DNA from: Desulfamplus sp.
GTDB lineage: Bacteria > Desulfobacterota > Desulfobacteria > Desulfobacterales > Desulfobacteraceae
DNA: 10,107 bases
Direction of reading: 5' to 3'
Assembly: GCA_015232935.1 (NCBI GenBank)
Contig: JADFYT010000064.1
Span: 1-10,107 of the forward strand
Shown here piece after piece: positions 6,322-10,107 of this stretch. The position numbers were made by a program, and so were the translations under genes. Below the pieces are notes generated by a model. The model made no database searches. It had not been told where the DNA came from and saw only the letters and a list, made by a program, of their open reading frames with translations. How positions within the stretch are numbered: position 1 is the first letter of the stretch; each line of letters starts with the position of its first letter.

Positions 6322-8598
6322 ATGATACAATCTGTACTTCTAATGGGAGGTCTTGGCCTTATAATCGGTGGGGCACTGGCATTTGCATCTAAGCTTTTTT
6401 ATGTTTATGTGGATCCCAAGGTAGAAGCAATAACCAATGTTTTACCAGGAGCCAACTGCGGTGGATGCGGATTACCAGGTTGTGCTCCTAATGCTGAGGC
6501 TATCGCGGCTGGAAAAGCATCTCCAGCTTCATGTGTGGCAGCAGGGCAGGAAGTGGCAACAGCCATTGCTGAACTTATGGGGATGAGTCTTGAGGCAAAG
6601 GAGCCGGAATTCGCCAGAGCCGGGTGTTATTATGGTACAAAGGACGCAGATATAAAGTATCTGTATGACGGCATCAATGATTGCCGTGCTGCTGCAATGG
6701 TTTTTGGTGGCATGAAAGAGTGCAATATCGGCTGTCTTGGTCTTGGTACCTGCGTAAAGGCATGCCTGTTTGGGGCACTTGAGATGGGCGAGTATGGACT
6801 GCCGGTTGTTGATACAGAAAAGTGTACAGGGTGTGGAGCATGTCAGAGGATATGCCCTAAAAACATTATCCGTCTTTCGTCTGTTTCCATGAGAATCATG
6901 AGAGAATATACAGAGGACAAGTGCCTTACACCGTGTCAGAGAGCGTGTCCTACAGGTATTGACATAAGAGAGTATCTTGCCCGCATCAGAAAAGGTGATA
7001 ACTCAGGGGCAGTACAGGTCATAAAGGAGAGAAATCCCTTTCCAACAGTGATTGGGCGAATCTGTCCCGCACCATGCGAAAGCGAGTGTCGCAGGCAGTT
7101 GATTGACGAATCTGTAGGTATCAACAACCTTAAAAGATTTGTGTGTGACATTGAGCTTGGCATGGGAAGACGTGTTCTGCCATATAAAGCACCTGAAACA
7201 GGCAGAAGGGTTGCGGTCATCGGTGGTGGTGTAGAAGGACTTTCAACCGCATTTTTTACAGCAAGGCTTGGCCATGAACCGACAGTGTTTGAAGCCACTT
7301 CAACTTTGGGCGGACTTTTGAGGATTGCCATTTCTGACGAGAGATTGTCTCAGGAAGTTATTGATTGGGATATTGATGGAATTCTCGAAATGGGTGTCAA
7401 TGTAAAGACAGGGGTTAAGGCAGGGGAGGATTTTTCTGTGGCCTCACTTCTTAAATCAGGTTATGAAGCTGTTTTTACTTCAACCGGAGGATGGGACAGC
7501 CGGCTCTCCAGAGGTGATATCTCCAGGGTTTCAACCGTGTTGCCAGGTGTATATCTGATGATTGATCTGCTCAGAAATGATGTGCAGAAAACAAAGAGAA
7601 TTCCATGCGGCAGAAAAGTTGTGATTGTCGGAGGTGGGGCAATATCCTCAGAGGCTGTCCGTGTATGTCGTGAACAGGGAGCAGATACCATTACTGTAAT
7701 ATCACGAAAATCAAGTGATATGAAACCATTTGATGCTGATACCCTTGCGTCGATGAACAGTAACGGTGCGACCATAGTATATGAGTCAGGTGTTACAAAA
7801 CTCATGGGAAAAGATGATCTGCTCTGTCAGGTTGAATGTACAAATCTTGCTACAGGAGATAAGGTTGTCATTGATGCTCAAACAGTTATTCTGGCTTCAG
7901 GAAGATTTCCCGAGCTTGTGTTTGTAAAAAAAGGAATTGTGGTACAGGATGTGTCTTTCCCTGATTCTTCAGCAGATGACAATGACATTGTGACACAGGA
8001 CGCTCTGTCGAAAACTGAAGCCGCATCTGAAGATATTTCAACAGCAAGCAGGAATGTGCCGCTTGAGTGGGAAGGAGTTGAGATATACAAGGAGACCTCC
8101 AACAAACAGGAGCTTGGATTCCTGTCGTCTGAAGATGAACTGAGCGGTTACAGTGCCGCAGTCGCGGCAATCAATGGTGGCCGACGTGCAGCAGCAACAA
8201 TTCATAAACTTATGTATGACCTGCCGGTCAATGATATTAAGAAATCAGTGACAAAACGTTCTATCTTGCAGGGAGTCACCTGTGTTGATAATGTTCAGAT
8301 CATTCCAAGAAATATCATGCCTATGTATGATAAAAAAGGTGGCGAGTCAGGAAGAGGGAATGAGATCTTCAAGGGCTATAGCCCCGAGACGGCTAAAAAT
8401 GAGGCAGACAGGTGTTTGAAGTGTGGTCTGATCTGCTATGAAAGAACGGCGGCTTTTGCTGTTACAGCACCACAACTGGAGATGTTGGATAAAAAACCGG
8501 AAGATATTGATGCAGAACCGGTTCTATTATCAGAAGCTGATTTGCCTGTTGCACAGCAAACAAGAAGGAGATGGTATCTGCTTCCCGGAGTTGAGTAA
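6322..8598 (+). CDS. Membrane-anchored RnfB-like iron-sulfur / GltD-like FAD oxidoreductase fusion
   Basis: A 758-residue multi-domain electron-transfer protein. Order: N-terminal membrane helix (about 5-25) and RnfB-type Fe-S domain (C46, C49, C54, C71); two ferredoxin-like clusters (C134/138/144/148 and C168/171/174/178), also RnfB-like; a Fer4_20-type domain as in glutamate synthase small subunit and dihydropyrimidine dehydrogenase (C201, C205, C209, C248, C252, C256); an FAD Rossmann motif (VAVIGGGVEGLS at 297-308, with Glu324 in TVFEA); a second nucleotide-binding motif (VVIVGGGAISSEA at 433-445); and a C-terminal CLKCGLIC at 698-705. By family it should move electrons between ferredoxin or Fe-S donors, flavin and NAD(P)H at the cytoplasmic membrane face. 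It is not a glutamate synthase subunit, since no large subunit is present. No other rnf genes flank it. An acidic/Ser-rich stretch (about 541-605) and an altered late FAD motif are unusual. Substrate and partner are unknown. Confidence 0.85.
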   Translation: MIQSVLLMGGLGLIIGGALAFASKLFYVYVDPKVEAITNVLPGANCGGCGLPGCAPNAEAIAAGKASPASCVAAGQEVATAIAELMGMSLEAKEPEFARAGCYYGTKDADIKYLYDGINDCRAAAMVFGGMKECNIGCLGLGTCVKACLFGALEMGEYGLPVVDTEKCTGCGACQRICPKNIIRLSSVSMRIMREYTEDKCLTPCQRACPTGIDIREYLARIRKGDNSGAVQVIKERNPFPTVIGRICPAPCESECRRQLIDESVGINNLKRFVCDIELGMGRRVLPYKAPETGRRVAVIGGGVEGLSTAFFTARLGHEPTVFEATSTLGGLLRIAISDERLSQEVIDWDIDGILEMGVNVKTGVKAGEDFSVASLLKSGYEAVFTSTGGWDSRLSRGDISRVSTVLPGVYLMIDLLRNDVQKTKRIPCGRKVVIVGGGAISSEAVRVCREQGADTITVISRKSSDMKPFDADTLASMNSNGATIVYESGVTKLMGKDDLLCQVECTNLATGDKVVIDAQTVILASGRFPELVFVKKGIVVQDVSFPDSSADDNDIVTQDALSKTEAASEDISTASRNVPLEWEGVEIYKETSNKQELGFLSSEDELSGYSAAVAAINGGRRAAATIHKLMYDLPVNDIKKSVTKRSILQGVTCVDNVQIIPRNIMPMYDKKGGESGRGNEIFKGYSPETAKNEADRCLKCGLICYERTAAFAVTAPQLEMLDKKPEDIDAEPVLLSEADLPVAQQTRRRWYLLPGVE

Positions 8599-8710
8599 TA
8601 TTAAGGTCATCCTAAAAAAATCAGATTCTAAAGGCTTGACTTGCTTCAAGGGTAATAGCTTTAATTTTTCAATGCCATAGCAAAGTACAAACTACAAAGA
8701 AAATATAAAA

Positions 8711-8748
8711 GGCACGAAAGAAGCGTTTTTTCAATCTTCTTTCGTGCC
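8711..8748. terminator. Strong bidirectional terminator between convergent genes
   Basis: A perfect 13-bp stem of GGCACGAAAGAAG (8711-8723) and CTTCTTTCGTGCC (8736-8748) encloses a 12-base loop. The right flank on the + strand is TTTATTGT, and on the - strand the stem is followed by TTTTATATTTTC. It lies between the stop of the fusion gene (8598) and the stop of ppaC (8775) and can serve both, with the better T run serving ppaC. Confidence 0.85.
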
Positions 8749-8774
8749 TTTATTGTCTGGTCAGGCAATTTTTG

Positions 8775-9695
8775 TTATGCAAACGCCTTTTCAAGATTTG
8801 GAACAACCTGTTTTTTGCGGCTCATAACACCAGGCAGCCATGCTTTGCCGTCTGCGGGTGTTGCACCAAATGCCTTGTTGATAACAGACTCGTCATCAGA
8901 AACAATGAGTACTTCAGAACCTTCCTTGATAATATCTGTCAGAAGAAGGAAAATACTGTGATGCCCCCCCTCTTTTTTCAGGGTGGCAATGTCAGCAGCA
9001 AGATCAGCCTTGACGCCATCAAGGATTGAAAGATCAACGACTTCAAGCTGTCCAATACCTACTTTTTTGCCGCTCATGTTAAAATCCTTGTAGTCACGAT
9101 AGACAAGCTCTCTGACTGGAGTGCCTTCTACCGCTGATTTTACCTTGAACATCTCCATACCAAGGGCCTGCATATCCTCAACTCCGGCGATCTTGGCAAG
9201 ATCTTCGCAGGCTGCTCTGTCTTTGGATGTGCATGTGGCTGACTTGAATATAACCGTGTCGCTTAGGATGGCACAGAGCATAATGCCTGCAATATCCTTG
9301 GGGATTTCAACGTTAAAGAAATTGTACATTGATTTGATAACGGTACAGGTGCAGCCAACTGGCCAGATCCAGCATTCCAGCGGCTGTGAAGTTGTGACAT
9401 CCCCGAGCTTGTGATGGTCAACAATGCCGAGAATATTGGCTTTGGCAAGATCTTCTGGACTTTGTGCAAGATCTGAGTGGTCAACAAGATAAACATCTTT
9501 GCCAGCATATGAAGTTACAATCTGAGGAGCTGCAACACCATATTTGCCAAGTACAAATTTGGTCTCAGGAGTCAGATCGCCCTGCATCGCAGGTGCAATA
9601 TCCTCACCCAGTTTCTTTTTGAGATCAGCCAGAGCAATAGCTGCACAGACAGAATCTGTATCTGGATTTTTGTGACCAAATGTTAAGATTGACAT
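8775..9695 (-). CDS. ppaC: Manganese-dependent (family II) inorganic pyrophosphatase
   Basis: A 306-residue cytoplasmic enzyme that hydrolyses pyrophosphate to phosphate, pulling biosynthetic reactions forward. It is a DHH/DHHA2 family member of normal length without CBS or DRTGG inserts, so nucleotide regulation through such domains is not expected. The metal-binding residues line up with a constant offset of three from the Bacillus subtilis enzyme as I recall it: H8, D12 and D14 in GHKNPDTDS; D72 in VDHSD; H94 in the DHH signature (93-95); and D146 in LSDT. The C-terminal DHHA2 domain carries the diagnostic SRKKQVVP at 292-299. The ATG is preceded by AGGAGG at 9700-9705 with a short 4-base spacer. 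In sulfate reducers pyrophosphate from sulfate adenylylation makes this enzyme important; that context is inferred from the presumed organism. The gene is monocistronic, bounded by the terminator at 8711-8748. Confidence 0.95.
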   Translation of the reverse strand: MSILTFGHKNPDTDSVCAAIALADLKKKLGEDIAPAMQGDLTPETKFVLGKYGVAAPQIVTSYAGKDVYLVDHSDLAQSPEDLAKANILGIVDHHKLGDVTTSQPLECWIWPVGCTCTVIKSMYNFFNVEIPKDIAGIMLCAILSDTVIFKSATCTSKDRAACEDLAKIAGVEDMQALGMEMFKVKSAVEGTPVRELVYRDYKDFNMSGKKVGIGQLEVVDLSILDGVKADLAADIATLKKEGGHHSIFLLLTDIIKEGSEVLIVSDDESVINKAFGATPADGKAWLPGVMSRKKQVVPNLEKAFA

Positions 9696-9736
9696 AAAAC
9701 CTCCTAAATAGTTATGTGCGTTATGTTGTATAAAAT

Positions 9737-9764
9737 TGATGATCTTTATCGACGTTGATCATCA
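9737..9764. repeat. Inverted repeat upstream of ppaC
   Basis: TGATGATC at 9737-9744 and GATCATCA at 9757-9764 are perfect 8-bp inverted copies separated by 12 bases, 42-69 bp upstream of the ppaC start. The sites could be an operator or a leader hairpin. No T run follows in the ppaC direction. Confidence 0.4.
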
Positions 9765-9796
9765 CTCGTGTTTTTAAATCAAGTTTAACGTTTTCT

Positions 9797-9815
9797 TATA
9801 ATGATAATTATCAAT
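9797..9815. promoter_or_regulatory. Fur-box-like sequence upstream of ppaC
   Basis: The 19 bases match the classical Fur box (GATAATGATAATCATTATC) at 14 positions by my alignment. They include the perfect palindrome TGATAATTATCA at 9802-9813. The site lies about 100 bp upstream of ppaC. AT-rich intergenic DNA gives such matches by chance, and no iron-related gene is adjacent. Confidence 0.3.
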
Positions 9816-9908
9816 ATTCTCAAGAAAAATATTTCGGAGCTTACCGATCTGTTTTTAAAGAGTTTTAACAATTCCAAAAACTGATTTTTTAATACAAAGT
9901 ATATCTTC

Positions 9909-10107
9909 CTATTTCCAGTACTTCAATCCATATTTTTCAAGAATTTTATCCAGTTCCCCAGACTCTTTTAATTTTCTGATTCCTTCTGTCAGGATTTTAG
10001 CATATTCTTTGGACTTTTCTATTTTGGGAGAAAATGAAATGTATATGTTATTTTGATTTTTTGTGCTGCCCGCATTTGCAAGTTGATCAAGCACACCCAG
10101 TTTTTCC
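9909..10107 (-). CDS. Family 3 solute-binding protein, C-terminal fragment (runs off the window)
   Basis: The frame is open from the right edge of the window to a TAG stop at 9909-9911, giving about 65 residues. The visible part reads KLGVLDQLANAG, then IYISFSPK, then a charged amphipathic helix with SKEYAKILTEGIRKLKESG, and ends DKILEKYGLKYWK. This pattern (a phenylalanine/serine beta strand followed by the closing helix and a KYG tail) is typical of the end of SBP_bac_3 periplasmic binding proteins. It is probably a second orphan binding protein related in fold to the one at 5251-6009. A GTG at 10092-10094 is an internal Val codon, not a start. The N-terminus and signal peptide lie outside the window. 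Confidence 0.75.
   Translation of the reverse strand, partial: EKLGVLDQLANAGSTKNQNNIYISFSPKIEKSKEYAKILTEGIRKLKESGELDKILEKYGLKYWK

Noticed and set aside
6936..8170. Several antisense ORFs of 75-131 residues within the fusion gene
   Set aside because: They are shadows of a strongly supported Cys- and Gly-rich coding frame on the other strand, without ribosome sites or domain motifs.

Overview
The window looks like a chromosomal segment of an anaerobic bacterium, most likely a sulfate-reducing or syntrophic deltaproteobacterium (Desulfobacterota). This is inferred from the gene set: a selenocysteine formate dehydrogenase, an RnfB/GltD-type iron-sulfur flavoprotein fusion, a CarD/CdnL-type RNA polymerase regulator, a manganese-type (family II) pyrophosphatase and orphan family 3 solute-binding proteins. 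The sequence is moderately AT-rich, ordinary genes are densely packed, and there is no RNA gene, insertion sequence, phage gene or CRISPR array.

Layout. Bases 1-221 are a leader with a good sigma70-type promoter for carD (222-731, +). An RluA-type pseudouridine synthase (902-1984, +) follows, starting at TTG just behind a terminator-like hairpin. It converges on fdhA (2221-4986, -), with a GC-rich hairpin in the gap. fdhA must be read as one 921-residue selenoprotein: an in-frame UGA at 3853-3855 splits it into two apparent ORFs, and a bacterial SECIS hairpin lies immediately downstream of that UGA. Upstream of fdhA is a 264-bp gap with two inverted copies of a 21-bp dyad sequence, then an exported solute-binding protein gene (5251-6009, -). 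A 312-bp divergent intergenic region with a 14-bp perfect palindrome separates it from the 758-residue RnfB/GltD-like fusion (6322-8598, +). A strong 13-bp-stem bidirectional terminator (8711-8748) separates that gene from ppaC (8775-9695, -). The right edge holds the 3' end of a second solute-binding protein gene (9909-10107, -).

How the parts may work together. fdhA encodes a cytoplasmic, NAD-linked-type formate dehydrogenase catalytic subunit with an N-terminal chain of iron-sulfur clusters, but no NuoE/NuoF-like diaphorase partner is present. The fusion protein carries a membrane anchor, RnfB-type and ferredoxin-type clusters and a GltD-like flavin module, so it could pass electrons between ferredoxin or NAD(P)H and the membrane. 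A link between the two is inferred only from proximity. CarD, RluA and PpaC are housekeeping functions. No complete new multi-gene system is evident. The most informative points are the recoded UGA, the fusion architecture and the unexplained repeat structure upstream of fdhA.
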